A stretch of 64,000 nt of DNA from Bacteroidales bacterium (lineage in GTDB: Bacteria; Bacteroidota; Bacteroidia; Bacteroidales; P3). Position numbers and translations under genes: made by a program. The stretch spans positions 50,582 through 114,581 of the forward strand of contig JAEEZY010000001.1 of NCBI GenBank assembly GCA_016292015.1, in the 5' to 3' direction. This document shows positions 42,194-51,844 of the stretch, piece by piece. How positions within the stretch are numbered: the first letter of the stretch is position 1; each line of letters opens with the position of its first letter. Under the pieces are notes generated by a model. The model made no database searches. It saw only the letters and a list, made by a program, of their open reading frames with translations, and was not told the origin of the DNA.

Positions 42194-42487
42194 TTATTTG
42201 AAGCTTGCCTTGTATTTCTCAATCTGCACCTTCATCGTATCGACACATTCCAGAACGGCCTGCTCGAAGGTGTCGGCCTGTTTGCTGTTGAACAGGGTTT
42301 GGCGCGGCAGCGAAATGGAAATCTCCGCCACTTTGTTGTTCTCGCTCTCGGGTTTGTCAACCTTCAGTGTCACCTCGCATTTGGTTGCGTTATCGACCAT
42401 CTTGTCCAGTTTCGCCACTTTTTCGGTCACAAAAGCCTCGAGTTTGGGGTCGGCTTTGAATTTTACAGCATTGATTACAGTGTTCAT
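42194..42487 (-). CDS. hpf: Ribosome hibernation promoting factor (HPF/RaiA family)
   Basis: 97 residues from ATG 42487; I prefer this start since MNTVINAVKFKADPKLEAFV aligns with the family N-terminus. The beta-alpha-beta-beta-beta-alpha fold sits in the ribosome decoding region during stationary phase. Short type without the C-terminal dimerisation domain. It lies directly downstream of xerC on the same strand. Confidence 0.9.
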   Translation of the reverse strand: MNTVINAVKFKADPKLEAFVTEKVAKLDKMVDNATKCEVTLKVDKPESENNKVAEISISLPRQTLFNSKQADTFEQAVLECVDTMKVQIEKYKASFK

Positions 42488-42512
42488 AACAATATGTTTT
42501 AAATTAAACAAC

Positions 42513-43409
42513 TCAATTGTTTTCTCCTCTCGGATGAGCGTGTTTGTAAGCTTCTTTCAGGTGTTCGCGTGTGTTGTGGGTGTAAATCTCGGTAGCATTC
42601 AGGTTGGCGTGTCCCAGAAGTTCCTTTATTGCGTCGATGTTGGCACCTTCGTTGAGCATGTGTGTGGCAAAGGTGTGGCGGAAGACATGGGGGCTCACTC
42701 TTTCGGCATTCGACAGCATACTCATATAGTGCTTGACTATCAGATATACATCGTTTGCGTTGATTGCTACGCCTTTACCTTTCAAAAACAGAGCTTCTGC
42801 TTCGGGATGTGTCTCCCTCTTTAACGCTAAATATCGCTCAATATTGCCTAACAGCTCATCCTCAACCGGAATATACCGTTCTTTATTCCCTTTTCCCAGT
42901 ACTTTTATTCTCTTGCCGCCAAAGTCAATGTTTGTCAAACTTAATCCAGCCAGTTCCGACCGTCGCATGCCTGTCTCGTACAACATTCTTAGTATCAGCT
43001 TGTCGCGCTCGCCTTCATAGCCTTCGGGGAATATCTCTTGCTCGTATATCCGCTCAGTTTCCGACTCTTTGAAAAACACAGGCAGCCGTTTGGGCACCTT
43101 GGGTGACGTTATTTTCGCCATCACGTCGCCTTCGACCCATTTCATGTTGCGCATGTATCGGAACCATGGACGTAGCGACGAGAGTTTCCTTCGCATGGTC
43201 CCCTCACTTATGCCAGCTTCCATTTGCGCCATCTGCCACCCACGGATTTCCCTTGATGAAATCCCAGTCACCTCAGAGACCCCGGCTTCACGTAACCAAT
43301 CTGTTAGAGACTGCAGGTCAGTGACATAGTTTTTCACCGTTCCTGCAGCCAGACGCTTCACCGTCAGAAGGTACTCCTCGTATTTCGATATGCTTTCAAC
43401 GATGGTCAT
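42513..43409 (-). CDS. xerC: Tyrosine recombinase XerC-like
   Basis: 298 residues, full length. N-terminal SAM-like domain (VESISKYEEYLLTVKRLAAGTVKNY), catalytic residues Arg in YETGMRRSELAGL (about 145), Lys in VLGKGNKERYIPV, H-x-x-R in PHVFRHTFATHML (about 240-252), His in LLGHANLNATEIYTH and the Tyr nucleophile in that segment. By family, with XerD it resolves chromosome dimers at dif. It is chromosomal, not next to any element boundary. The hpf gene follows. Confidence 0.92.
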   Translation of the reverse strand: MTIVESISKYEEYLLTVKRLAAGTVKNYVTDLQSLTDWLREAGVSEVTGISSREIRGWQMAQMEAGISEGTMRRKLSSLRPWFRYMRNMKWVEGDVMAKITSPKVPKRLPVFFKESETERIYEQEIFPEGYEGERDKLILRMLYETGMRRSELAGLSLTNIDFGGKRIKVLGKGNKERYIPVEDELLGNIERYLALKRETHPEAEALFLKGKGVAINANDVYLIVKHYMSMLSNAERVSPHVFRHTFATHMLNEGANIDAIKELLGHANLNATEIYTHNTREHLKEAYKHAHPRGENN

Positions 43410-43712
43410 TGATCATAAGAGTTTTATCTATAACGCAACAAAGAGGTTATATATGATACGGAATGCAACAAATGTCCTTTTTTTGTAATTTTGCACTTGA
43501 AAATGTTGTAAAACGATTTTTTGCCTTTTCAGAGGAAAAGACTAGTAAACAGAGGCGAACGACATAAATAATACCCAACGACTAAACATATCTCGTTTGC
43601 AACTGTTACACGGTTTAAAATGAATTGATAGGACGGAAATTTTAAATGTCCGAACCAATCAATATGAACTTTATAAATAATTGTTGCTAAATTTGCGGGC
43701 AAAGAGATTATT
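43410..43712. other. Divergent intergenic region xerC/dusB
   Basis: Holds two + strand -7 boxes: TAATTTTG (43496-43503) and TAAATTTG (43688-43695, 17 bases before the dusB ATG). A CTTTTC-AGAG-GAAAAG hairpin lies near 43525. No gene is seen. Confidence 0.65.
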
Positions 43713-44708
43713 GTGGAATTTACCTCAAATAGCTGCATACTAGGGCTTTCGCCGATGGATGACGTCACCGACTATCCGTTTCGCACTCTCTGCAAGGAGT
43801 TCGGTGCGGATGTGCTATATACCGAGTTTATCTCAGCCGAGGGTATAAACCACGATGCATATAAAAGCCACCGCAAGATGCTTTTTTCCGACGAGATGCG
43901 TCCTGTCGGGGTGCAGATTTTCGGTGCCGACGAGGAAGAACTGCTCAGATGCCTCGCTGCGGTAGAACAGGTGGAGCCCGACTTTATCGACCTGAACTGG
44001 GGATGTCCCGTGCGCAAGGTGGCGACAAAAGGTGCGGGCAGCGGTATGTTAAAAGATATACCTAAGCTGCTGCATATCACGGGGTCTATAGTCCGTCATG
44101 CCCATCGCCCCGTGACGGTGAAGACCCGTATTGGGTACGATTTTGACAACATCTGCATCCGAGCGCTCGCCCGTCAGTTGCAGGACATTGGCGTCGCAAT
44201 GCTCGCCATCCACGGGCGGACCAAGTCGCAGATGTACTCCGGCAAGGCCGACTGGAACGTTATTGGCGAGGTGAAAAAAGATGCTCAGATTCACATTCCT
44301 ATATATGGCAACGGCGATGTGAAAGAGCCCGAGCAGGTGGTGGATTTAAAAAAGCGTTTTGGAGTCGATGGTATATTGATAGGCCGCGCAGCCGTGGGCA
44401 ACCCTTGGATTTTTGAGCAGTCGAAACGGCGTCTCGCAGGATTGGACGAAAGGGAGGTTGCTGTAGCCGAGAGAGTTGAGGTGTGCAAACGGCATATTCA
44501 GTTGTCGGTTGACTTCTACGGCGAGCGGACGGGGTTGATAGTGATGAAGCGTCATTATGCGGCTTATTTTAAGGGCTTACCCAATTTCAAGCGTTTTCGC
44601 ACGTTATTATTCAATGAGCCCACGTTGGATGGACTTTTTGTGATTTTGAACCAGATAAAGGATTACTATACAGAAACTGTGTACGATGGAAGAGAAGCAT
44701 GTAGTTGA
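43713..44708 (+). CDS. dusB: tRNA-dihydrouridine synthase (DusB-like)
   Basis: 331 residues. FMN TIM-barrel that reduces uridine in the tRNA D-loop. Seen: [30 protein letters not shown] (10-39), the active-site [21 protein letters not shown] (about 93-113 with Cys98), [17 protein letters not shown] (about 168) and NGDVKEPEQ. The 3' end overlaps smpB by 23 bases. Confidence 0.94.
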   Translation: MEFTSNSCILGLSPMDDVTDYPFRTLCKEFGADVLYTEFISAEGINHDAYKSHRKMLFSDEMRPVGVQIFGADEEELLRCLAAVEQVEPDFIDLNWGCPVRKVATKGAGSGMLKDIPKLLHITGSIVRHAHRPVTVKTRIGYDFDNICIRALARQLQDIGVAMLAIHGRTKSQMYSGKADWNVIGEVKKDAQIHIPIYGNGDVKEPEQVVDLKKRFGVDGILIGRAAVGNPWIFEQSKRRLAGLDEREVAVAERVEVCKRHIQLSVDFYGERTGLIVMKRHYAAYFKGLPNFKRFRTLLFNEPTLDGLFVILNQIKDYYTETVYDGREACS

Positions 44709-45144
44709 TATCAAGAATAAAAAGGCGACGTTCGAATATTTTCTTATAGACGAGTATGTGGCCGGCTTGGTGCTTACGGGCACCGAGATAAAATCCATAC
44801 GCGACGGCAAAGCCAACCTTACGGATGCCTATTGTACCTTTATAGGCAATGAGCTGTTTGTAAGACAGATGCATGTGTCAGAGTATCGTTTTGGTTCCTA
44901 TATGAACCACCCAGCCAAGCGCGACCGCAAACTCCTCCTCACACGACGCGAACTGCGCAAGCTCCAGGCACGCACCAAGGAAAAGGGCTACACCATCGTG
45001 CCTGTGCTCCTTTTTGTGGACGACCGAGGCTATGCCAAGTTGAAGATAGCACTCGCCCGAGGTAAGAAATTCTTCGACAAACGTCAGACAATCAAGGATA
45101 AGGATACCAAACGTGATATGCAGCGTGAGATAGGAAGACGTTGA
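44686..45144 (+). CDS. smpB: SsrA-binding protein SmpB
   Basis: 152 residues. It binds tmRNA and brings it to stalled ribosomes. Seen: [29 protein letters not shown] (9-37), [25 protein letters not shown] (about 118-142) and the basic tail that folds in the decoding centre. It overlaps dusB and is followed at 25 bases by the U32 peptidase gene. Confidence 0.96.
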   Translation: MEEKHVVDIKNKKATFEYFLIDEYVAGLVLTGTEIKSIRDGKANLTDAYCTFIGNELFVRQMHVSEYRFGSYMNHPAKRDRKLLLTRRELRKLQARTKEKGYTIVPVLLFVDDRGYAKLKIALARGKKFFDKRQTIKDKDTKRDMQREIGRR

Positions 45145-45168
45145 TTGCTTCGCGAAAACGTTCGTCAA

Positions 45169-46998
45169 ATGAATATCGAACTACTCTCTCCAGCCAAGAA
45201 CCTTCAGCAAGGTGTCGCAGCCATCAACCACGGAGCCGATGCCGTCTATATCGGAGCACCCGCTTTCGGTGCCCGTCAGGCAGCCTCCAATTCGGTGGAA
45301 GACATAGAGCAGTTGGTTAGGCATGCCCATACATACGGTGCACGTGTCTATGTGACACTCAACACCATACTCTACGACAGCGAGTTGGAAGAGGCTGTAA
45401 AACTTACAAGGCAGCTATACAATGTCGGCATCGATGCCCTTATCATCCAGGATATGGGCTTGCTTGAATGTGACCTGCCGCCTATCGCACTGCACGCCAG
45501 TACGCAAACGCATAATTATACACCCGAAAAGGTGCGATTTTTGGAGCAGGTGGGATTTCAGAGAGTCATACTTGCCCGCGAGACCTCTTTGGAGGGTATG
45601 AGGCAGATTAGGCAGGCGACATCTGTAGAGTTGGAGGCGTTCGTACATGGAGCCCTCTGCGTCTCGTTCAGCGGCCAGTGCTACCTGAGTCAATATCTTG
45701 CCGACCGTAGCGGCAACCGCGGATGTTGCACACAACCATGCCGCTCGAAGTACGACCTCTACAACGCCGAGGGGAAACTGCTGCGCAGCAATGAACACCT
45801 GCTCTCGCTGCGCGACTTTAACGCCTCGCAACAGGTTGAATACATGATTGATGCAGGCATCTGCTCGTTCAAGATAGAAGGCCGTCTGAAGGACGAGGCA
45901 TACGTGTGCAACCTCACCGCCTATTACCGTCGCCTGCTCGACGGAATACTTGAGCAACGCCCTGAACACCGGTCCCTCTCGTCGGGCAAGACCACATTCT
46001 TCTTCAATCCCGACCCCGAGCGTACTTTCTCACGCCGATATACCGATTATTTTCTCAACGAGAGGCAACCGATGGCATCGTTCTACACGCAGAAGTCCAT
46101 CGGCAAGAAAGTCGCAAAGGTTCTGAAGGTTGAGCGTTCCGCCATAGTTGCAGACATTTACGAGCCCTTATCAGCCGGCGATGGCATGTGCACATATAAT
46201 CCAAAAACTGGCGAGATGTCGGGGTTTTTGGTTAACCGTGTAGAGGGTAATGCCATTATTCCCAGTGCTATGCCAGAGGTAAAACCAGGCGTGGAACTAT
46301 GGCGCAACCACGACGTGCAGTTTGAGAAGATCTTTAAAGGCCGCTCGGCAGAACGCAAGGTGGATGTGGAACTGTTCTTTTCGAGTAGCGACGATGGCTA
46401 TAAGCTTAGAGCAGTTGACGTTGACGGCTGTGAGGCGTCGGTCGAAGTGCGATGTGATAAAACGCCGGCAAATAATCCAGAAAAAGTGCTTGAAACCATA
46501 CAAATACAGCTTTCAAAACTTGGTGGCACACCCTTCAACGCCGTGCGGGTTGATTTGGAGTCGTTCAAGCCCTCGTTCATACCTGTATCGGTTATCAACC
46601 AGATGCGCCGCGATGTTGTCAGGCGACTTGTGGAGGCAAGGATTAAACAATTCCGTACGATGCCATCCGAGAGGACTGATTCCAAGGAGATTGTGTATGA
46701 TTGTGGAAATACAGACTTCAGGCTTAATATTGTCAACAGCAAGGCGGAGCAGTTCTACCGTCGTCACGGTGTCACAAACATAGAATACGGTGTTGAACGA
46801 ACCCACGACTACGACCATAAGCCGCTTATGACCACAAAGTACTGCCTGCGTTATGAGTTAGGTCAATGTCTCAAAAAGAAATGCAACCAGCAGGTTGCAG
46901 CCGACTACAAGTCGGACCTTTTTTTGCTGAACAACGGACGAAAACTGCAGTTAAGGTTCAACTGCGAACGGTGCGAAATGGAGATTTACAAAGTCTAG
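45169..46998 (+). CDS. U32-family peptidase-like protein (RlhA/YhbU group)
   Basis: 609 residues from ATG 45169 (an earlier TTG is unlikely). N-terminal U32 domain: MNIELLSPAKNLQQGVAAINHGADAVYIG (1-29), then the signature EAFVHGALCVSFSGQCYLSQYL (about 161-182) and a Cys cluster GNRGCCTQPCRSKYDL. C-terminal DUF3656-like domain. In E. coli the related RlhA hydroxylates C2501 of 23S rRNA; others are called collagenases. The protein ends in a Cys pair region (CLKKKCNQQ, NCERCEMEIYKV). It converges with the mntP-like gene with a 4-base overlap. Confidence 0.88.
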   Translation: MNIELLSPAKNLQQGVAAINHGADAVYIGAPAFGARQAASNSVEDIEQLVRHAHTYGARVYVTLNTILYDSELEEAVKLTRQLYNVGIDALIIQDMGLLECDLPPIALHASTQTHNYTPEKVRFLEQVGFQRVILARETSLEGMRQIRQATSVELEAFVHGALCVSFSGQCYLSQYLADRSGNRGCCTQPCRSKYDLYNAEGKLLRSNEHLLSLRDFNASQQVEYMIDAGICSFKIEGRLKDEAYVCNLTAYYRRLLDGILEQRPEHRSLSSGKTTFFFNPDPERTFSRRYTDYFLNERQPMASFYTQKSIGKKVAKVLKVERSAIVADIYEPLSAGDGMCTYNPKTGEMSGFLVNRVEGNAIIPSAMPEVKPGVELWRNHDVQFEKIFKGRSAERKVDVELFFSSSDDGYKLRAVDVDGCEASVEVRCDKTPANNPEKVLETIQIQLSKLGGTPFNAVRVDLESFKPSFIPVSVINQMRRDVVRRLVEARIKQFRTMPSERTDSKEIVYDCGNTDFRLNIVNSKAEQFYRRHGVTNIEYGVERTHDYDHKPLMTTKYCLRYELGQCLKKKCNQQVAADYKSDLFLLNNGRKLQLRFNCERCEMEIYKV

Positions 46999-47549
46999 AA
47001 AACCACGTGCCAAGCTATGGCGGCGAGGTAGAGTAGGAGGGCTACCATCGAATGGCGTCGTTCGCGGAGGGCTTTCTTCTGCCTGCCGAGCATGATTCCT
47101 ATCTCGCTGAAGAACAAGCTGCAAACGGCGATGGATATGCTGGTTGTCAGCGCAGAGCGATTTATGTTGTCGGTGCTCATTCCAAGTCCAAGACCTGTGA
47201 TGAAGGTGTTTATTTCCAGTGCGATACCGAGTGTTAGCACGGTGGCAGTCTTAGAAAGGTCGTAACTGGGACGCTCTTTTTTCGAAAGGCTTGTGATGAA
47301 CATCTTCACGGCGACCACCACGAGCAATGCGAGGGCGATGGTTCCGCACAGTTCTGTGGGTTCGAAACGCAGGGCTTTGCCCAGATAAAGGCCGCCGAGA
47401 ATAAGTGCTACCTGTAAGGCGCTCACCGCCACGCTTATGCCAAGGCCGCGTATGGATTTTATGTTTGAGGCCGCCGAGCTGCGTCGCAGTTCAATCATCA
47501 ACGGTATGCCAAGGGCAATCGCAAGAAGGATATATTCTATTGTTTGCAA
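46995..47549 (-). CDS. MntP-like membrane protein
   Basis: 184 residues, six predicted membrane segments and the two-repeat layout of the MntP manganese exporter (GIALEINTFITGLGLGMSTDN at about 106-126, FSEIGIMLGRQ). The membrane Asp residues conserved in MntP segments 1 and 4 are not at the expected spots: segment 4 has EINTF where SIDAM is usual. So it is either a divergent exporter or a relative with another substrate. Confidence 0.65.
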   Translation of the reverse strand: MQTIEYILLAIALGIPLMIELRRSSAASNIKSIRGLGISVAVSALQVALILGGLYLGKALRFEPTELCGTIALALLVVVAVKMFITSLSKKERPSYDLSKTATVLTLGIALEINTFITGLGLGMSTDNINRSALTTSISIAVCSLFFSEIGIMLGRQKKALRERRHSMVALLLYLAAIAWHVVF

Positions 47550-47562
47550 GTGGTTTAGGGTG

Positions 47563-48399
47563 TTAGGGTTGTACCAGATTGGTTATTTGTTCGAAGTCTT
47601 GGTAAGAGAGTTGTTCGGCTCGTTTGTCAAGTAGTTCTGCCGGCACTTGTTCGTAGTTTAGTGTCATTGCTTTCAGTGCGTTACGCAGTGTTTTGCGACG
47701 TTGGTTAAAACCAGCCTTGACAACTTTTTTGAACAGCTCTTCGTCGCAGTCGAGGTGTGTACGGCTGTTGCGACGCAAGCGTATCACTGCCGACTTGACC
47801 TTAGGAGGGGGATTGAACACCGACTCGGGCACGGTGAAGAGGTATTCCATGTCGTAGTAGGCAGAAAGCAGCACGCTTAGTATGCCGTACGACTTGTTGC
47901 CCGGGGGCGAAACTATGCGTTCGGCCACCTCTTTCTGGAACATACCCACCACCTCGGGCACTATGTCGCGGTTGTCATAGACTTTGAAAAGAATCTGCGA
48001 CGAGATGTTGTAGGGGAAGTTGCCGATAAGAGTGAACGCAGCGCCAAAGACACTTTCGAGGTCAAGCTTGAGGAAGTCGCCCTCAACCAGTTGAAGGGTG
48101 GGGTAGTGGTTGTGTAGGTATTCCACCGACTCACTGTCTATCTCTACACTCTTTAGATTCAGATGATTATCGTCAACCATATATTTGGTAAGAACACCCA
48201 TACCGGGACCGATCTCCAGCACGTTGGTTACTGAATGATAGGAGTCAGTTTCGGTTTGATTGCTTAAGGCTGTGATACTTTCCACAATTCGACGGGCGAT
48301 GGTCTCGTCGGTGAGGAAGTGCTGGCCAAGGAATTTTTTAGCCGTCACATCGCCTGCGCGCTTGTGTTGCGGAACATTATATCTGTTCGAGTGTTTCAT
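47563..48399 (-). CDS. rsmA: 16S rRNA dimethyladenosine transferase
   Basis: 278 residues from ATG 48399. I chose it because KKFLGQHFLTDETIARRIV then sits about 20 residues from the start as in the family; a longer frame begins inside the next gene. It dimethylates two adjacent adenosines near the 16S 3' end. Seen: EIGPGMGVLTKYM (SAM site, about 65-77), and NFPYNISSQILFKVYD (about 132-147). The start overlaps the acetyltransferase gene by 23 bases. Confidence 0.95.
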   Translation of the reverse strand: MKHSNRYNVPQHKRAGDVTAKKFLGQHFLTDETIARRIVESITALSNQTETDSYHSVTNVLEIGPGMGVLTKYMVDDNHLNLKSVEIDSESVEYLHNHYPTLQLVEGDFLKLDLESVFGAAFTLIGNFPYNISSQILFKVYDNRDIVPEVVGMFQKEVAERIVSPPGNKSYGILSVLLSAYYDMEYLFTVPESVFNPPPKVKSAVIRLRRNSRTHLDCDEELFKKVVKAGFNQRRKTLRNALKAMTLNYEQVPAELLDKRAEQLSYQDFEQITNLVQP

Positions 48400-48940
48400 T
48401 CTCTTCTTTGTATTTGCGTCCGCAGGAGCATTGCAGGGTGCCGTCGAGTTTCTTCCCACATTCGCACACCCATCCGATACGCTTGGCGGGCACTCCCGCC
48501 ATCAGCGCATAGTCTTTGACATCTTTGGTGACCACCGCCCCTGCCGCGACAAGTGCGCTGCGCCCGACGGTATGGCCGCACACCACGGTGCAGTTGGCTC
48601 CAAGCGAGGCCCCTTCCTTTATAAGAGTCTTGGAATAAACGCCATGTACGGGGAAATGGGCTCGCGGAGTTGTCACGTTGGTGAAGACGCACGACGGACC
48701 GCAGAAGACATTGTCTTCAATCTCAACACCCTCATAGACAGACACGTTGTTTTGTATTCTCACACCGTTTCCTATCTTCACGTTGTTACCTATGTTTACA
48801 TTCTGTCCCATCGAGCAGTTTTTGCCGATGGTTGCCCCTTTTTGAATATGGCAGAAGTGCCATATTTTGGTTCCCTCGCCGATGGTCACGCCCTCGTCAA
48901 CATAGCTTGACTCGTGAACAAAAAAGTCTTTGTTATCCAT
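48377..48940 (-). CDS. Left-handed beta-helix acetyltransferase (WlbB/WbpD-like)
   Basis: 187 residues. Hexapeptide repeats from about 15 to 150 (VTIGEGTKIWHFCHIQKGATIG, VNIGNNVKIGNGVRIQ, CTVVCGHTVGRSALVAAGAVVTKDV) make a trimeric acyltransferase. The AGVPAKRIGW ending and length match the UDP-2-acetamido-3-amino glucuronate N-acetyltransferases of surface polysaccharide synthesis. After it comes a small Cys-rich tail (CECGKKLDGTLQCSCGRKY), probably a zinc ribbon. Promoter at 49057-49088. Confidence 0.85.
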   Translation of the reverse strand: MDNKDFFVHESSYVDEGVTIGEGTKIWHFCHIQKGATIGKNCSMGQNVNIGNNVKIGNGVRIQNNVSVYEGVEIEDNVFCGPSCVFTNVTTPRAHFPVHGVYSKTLIKEGASLGANCTVVCGHTVGRSALVAAGAVVTKDVKDYALMAGVPAKRIGWVCECGKKLDGTLQCSCGRKYKEENETLEQI

Positions 48941-49056
48941 TGATGGTATTGTTTTTGATGATGGATGTGTCGCTAATTGCCTGTAGATTCGCTCGTGAAT
49001 GGTAATAAACTAATGCAACGAATGTTACATTAACAACAGTTATCAATTGTAACGTG

Positions 49057-49088
49057 CAAATATACAATATTTTTCTGATGACTACAAA
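49057..49088 (-). promoter_or_regulatory. Promoter of the acetyltransferase gene
   Basis: Minus strand TTTG (49088-49085), 20 bases, TATATTTG (49064-49057); the start codon is 117 bases downstream. Confidence 0.75.
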
Positions 49089-49196
49089 GGAAATGATATA
49101 TAAGTTGCCCAACGTCTATAAGATAAAACCGAGAGAGAGGCAAGAAAACGGAGGGGAACGATATGGGGGTGGTCCAGGATGACTGGTCATGCACGA

Positions 49197-49389
49197 GAAT
49201 TTCATCCCAGATTTGTCTTACTTTCATCCCGCATTCCTTTAATTGTTCTCTTGCTTTTCTTTTACTTTTGTCTTACCGTTCTCTTACTTTTGTCTTAGCA
49301 TGCTCTTACTTTGGGCGTAGCCAGATAGCATCTCTTATTAGGCTAGTGCTAGGCTAATGCCAGGCTAGTGCTTACTTTTGTCTTACATT
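49197..49389. repeat. 11-bp-period array D
   Basis: Sixteen units of 11 bases from 49214, plus a GAATTTCATCC lead. It aligns with array A (4061-4253) at every unit, same total length (193), about 160 identical positions by my count. Most-conserved units are GTGCTTACTTT and GTGCTAGGCTA. Confidence 0.87.
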
Positions 49390-49479
49390 TGTCTTGGTTG
49401 TCAGGCTTTGTTCAGGGAGATATAGGTAAACGCTTTGTCTAACCCGTCGGCGAATGCACCAGAAAAGGGAGTATGTTTA

Positions 49480-49576
49480 GGCAACCTCTAAAAGTTCCAC
49501 GTATGAATGTGATAAAATACAAAATATGCTCGAAAGCAGACTTGAACTCTCGTGAAAGCAGTTTTTAGAGGTTGCC
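49480..49576. mobile_element. MITE-like element, 97 bp
   Basis: 14-base perfect terminal inverted repeats GGCAACCTCTAAAA (49480-49493) and its complement (49563-49576), flanked on both sides by TTTA (49476-49479 and 49577-49580), like a 4-base target duplication. No coding capacity. Parent transposon not in the window. Confidence 0.65.
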
Positions 49577-49715
49577 TTTATGCATTGTAGATGGTTCACA
49601 TAGGTGGGAGAGGATAAGGAGAATGGATGTCTCGGACCGGCTTTTATTGTTATGTATATAATAAGAGTGCGAGAATGACGTTATTCTTTGTGGTTTTTGT
49701 GCACTGTAGAATCGG

Positions 49716-51104
49716 ATGAAACGTTTGCTGTATATATTGTTTATGATTTTTGCCATCTCTCAACTTTTCGTTGTGGAGGTATCGTGTGTAAAGGAGGAAG
49801 AGCTGCTGGATGCGAACGATATACATCTGAGTTTTTCGACTGACACGCTGACGTTCGACACAGTGTTTACCACACTTGGATCGACCACCCGTCAGGTGAA
49901 GATATACAACCACGGGAAGAAGACGGTGCGTTTTAAGTCGGTGGGGCTGCGTGGAGGGCACGGGAGCCGTTTCCGTACGAATATCGACGGGGACACGTCG
50001 ATGCGAGTGCAGAACCTGGAGATAGCCGGAGGCGACAGCTGCTTCATTTTCGTGAGGGTGAACATCAACCCCAACGCGCAGACGGAGCCATTCCTGGTAC
50101 AGGATTTTATCGACCTTCATTATGAGCATACGGGCGGAGTAGGGTGCCGGTCGATAGTGCTGACGGCATACGGCCGCAACGCTGTGTATCACAATCCGCA
50201 GGCGGGACGCAGCTATTCGGTGATTGACTGCGACAACTGGAACCACCAGCTCCCGCATGTGATAATAGGGCAGGCGGTGGTGGATTCGGCGACGACGCTG
50301 ACGCTTTTGGCCGGCGACGAGCTGTACTTTGCCCCCGACGCGACGCTATGGGTTTACAACTGCGGCACGCTGAAGGTGCATGGCAGTGAGGAACAGCCTG
50401 TGCTGTTCACGTCGTTGCGGCAGGACGAGTGGTACCGCGGCCTTCCAGGTCAGTGGAACGCTATTTGGCTCAGTGCCGGAAGCAAGGACAACGAGATTGA
50501 CCACGCCTACATCGAGAACGGCACCATAGGCATCATAGTGGATACCAACGTAAACGCCAATCCGACGCTGCGGCTCTCGAACACGGTGATTATGCACCAT
50601 GCTACCGCAGGCATTGTGGCACAAGGTGCATGGGTGGAGGCGGATAACGTGCTGGTGGCCGACTGTGGGACAGCCGCTGTAGCCATGCAGTATGGCGGCA
50701 GGGGGAGCTTCCGCAACGCCACATTGGCGAACTATTGGAGATATTCGGCCCGCAAGATGCCTGCGCTGGTGCTCAACAACTGGTACCGAAGCTCAGAGGG
50801 AGATGAGGTTCTGCGTGACCTAGGGCAAGTGGAGTTTGAGAACTGCATAGTTTATGGCAACTACTCGGTGGGCGAAGTGATGGAAGACAATGCCGACGGG
50901 GCTATGTTTGACGTCCGCTTCACGGGTTGTGTAGTGAAAGGACTTGACCAATTGAGATATGCAGCAGCGACGGAGTGCATAGACGAAGATCCGATGTTCA
51001 AAGATGTGGAAGAAGATGACTACCATCTCAAAGAAGGCTCGCCGGCAGAGGGCAAAGGCTACACCTTCCCGATTGAACCTGAAGAAAAACGAATGAGAAA
51101 GTAA
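49716..51104 (+). CDS. Right-handed beta-helix surface protein
   Basis: 462 residues. Hydrophobic N-terminus MKRLLYILFMIFAISQLFVV followed by Cys24, an atypical lipobox (EVSC). Next an Ig-like strand domain (DTLTFDTVFTTLGSTTRQVKIYNHG, about 43-67), then parallel beta-helix turns from about 170 to 430 (GTLKVHGSEEQPVLFTS, NEIDHAYIENGTIGIIVDTN, RLSNTVIMHHATAGIVAQG). No catalytic polysaccharide-lyase residues are recognised. It precedes ruvA by 122 bases; homologues occur widely in Bacteroidales, function unknown. Confidence 0.8.
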   Translation: MKRLLYILFMIFAISQLFVVEVSCVKEEELLDANDIHLSFSTDTLTFDTVFTTLGSTTRQVKIYNHGKKTVRFKSVGLRGGHGSRFRTNIDGDTSMRVQNLEIAGGDSCFIFVRVNINPNAQTEPFLVQDFIDLHYEHTGGVGCRSIVLTAYGRNAVYHNPQAGRSYSVIDCDNWNHQLPHVIIGQAVVDSATTLTLLAGDELYFAPDATLWVYNCGTLKVHGSEEQPVLFTSLRQDEWYRGLPGQWNAIWLSAGSKDNEIDHAYIENGTIGIIVDTNVNANPTLRLSNTVIMHHATAGIVAQGAWVEADNVLVADCGTAAVAMQYGGRGSFRNATLANYWRYSARKMPALVLNNWYRSSEGDEVLRDLGQVEFENCIVYGNYSVGEVMEDNADGAMFDVRFTGCVVKGLDQLRYAAATECIDEDPMFKDVEEDDYHLKEGSPAEGKGYTFPIEPEEKRMRK

Positions 51105-51226
51105 TAGATGCGTGACCGCACGGGGCGATTAAGCGGTAAGCGGGCCGGAGGCCAATGAAAAAAGAAACTCAAAAAACGAAAACATTTGTCGATTCACTAT
51201 TCACAATTCACTAATCACGAAACACC

Positions 51227-51820
51227 ATGTACGAATATATTTCAGGAAAGATAACTTCATCATCCGCCACGCAGGTGGTTATAGACTGCGGAGGAGTGGG
51301 ATACCTGCTTGAGGTGTCGCTCAACACCTACGCTGCGGTGAAAGAACAGGAGAGTGCGCGGCTGTGGGTTCACGAGGTGGTGCGCGAGGACGCCTACCTG
51401 CTTTATGGATTTGCGACAGTGGAGGAGCGAGAAATGTTCCGTCTGCTGCTCTCGGTCAGCGGAGTGGGCGCCGCCACGGCGCGCATCATGCTCTCGTCGA
51501 TGACGGTGTCGGAGCTGGCGTCGGCCATATCGACCCAGAACACCCGCGCGGTGCAGGGAGTGAAAGGCATAGGTGCCAAGACGGCGCAGCGTATAATATT
51601 GGAGCTGAAAGACAAGGTGGTGGGCAGCCAGCTGGCTGCGATGGCCGGCGAACCAGCGACGGCAGGGCAGCCGACGGCTATGAACCAGAACAAAGCCGAC
51701 GCTCAAGCAGCACTCGTCATGCTTGGATTCCCGAAACCAGCTGTGGAGAAGGTGCTGAGAGACATGGATGCAACCCTCAGCGTCGAACAGATGATGAAAC
51801 AGGCGATGCAGAGACTGTAA
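51227..51820 (+). CDS. ruvA: Holliday junction DNA helicase subunit RuvA
   Basis: 197 residues, normal length. Domain I OB-fold (MYEYISGKITSSSATQVVIDCGGVGYLLEV), two helix-hairpin-helix motifs (LLLSVSGVGAATARIML about 69-85 and GVKGIGAKTAQRIILELKDK about 109-128), and the C-terminal domain III (ALVMLGFPKPAVEKVLRDM). It binds the four-way junction and loads RuvB. sprA follows 24 bases after its stop if the non-ATG start is right. Confidence 0.97.
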   Translation: MYEYISGKITSSSATQVVIDCGGVGYLLEVSLNTYAAVKEQESARLWVHEVVREDAYLLYGFATVEEREMFRLLLSVSGVGAATARIMLSSMTVSELASAISTQNTRAVQGVKGIGAKTAQRIILELKDKVVGSQLAAMAGEPATAGQPTAMNQNKADAQAALVMLGFPKPAVEKVLRDMDATLSVEQMMKQAMQRL

Positions 51821-51844
51821 ACTACCGGATTGTCGAACCTTTAA

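Larger units (their letters stand above)
48941..49715. other. Intergenic tract with array D and a MITE-like element
   Basis: No gene. It contains the acetyltransferase promoter, the 11-bp array D (49197-49389), and a 97-base element with terminal inverted repeats (49480-49576). Confidence 0.75.
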
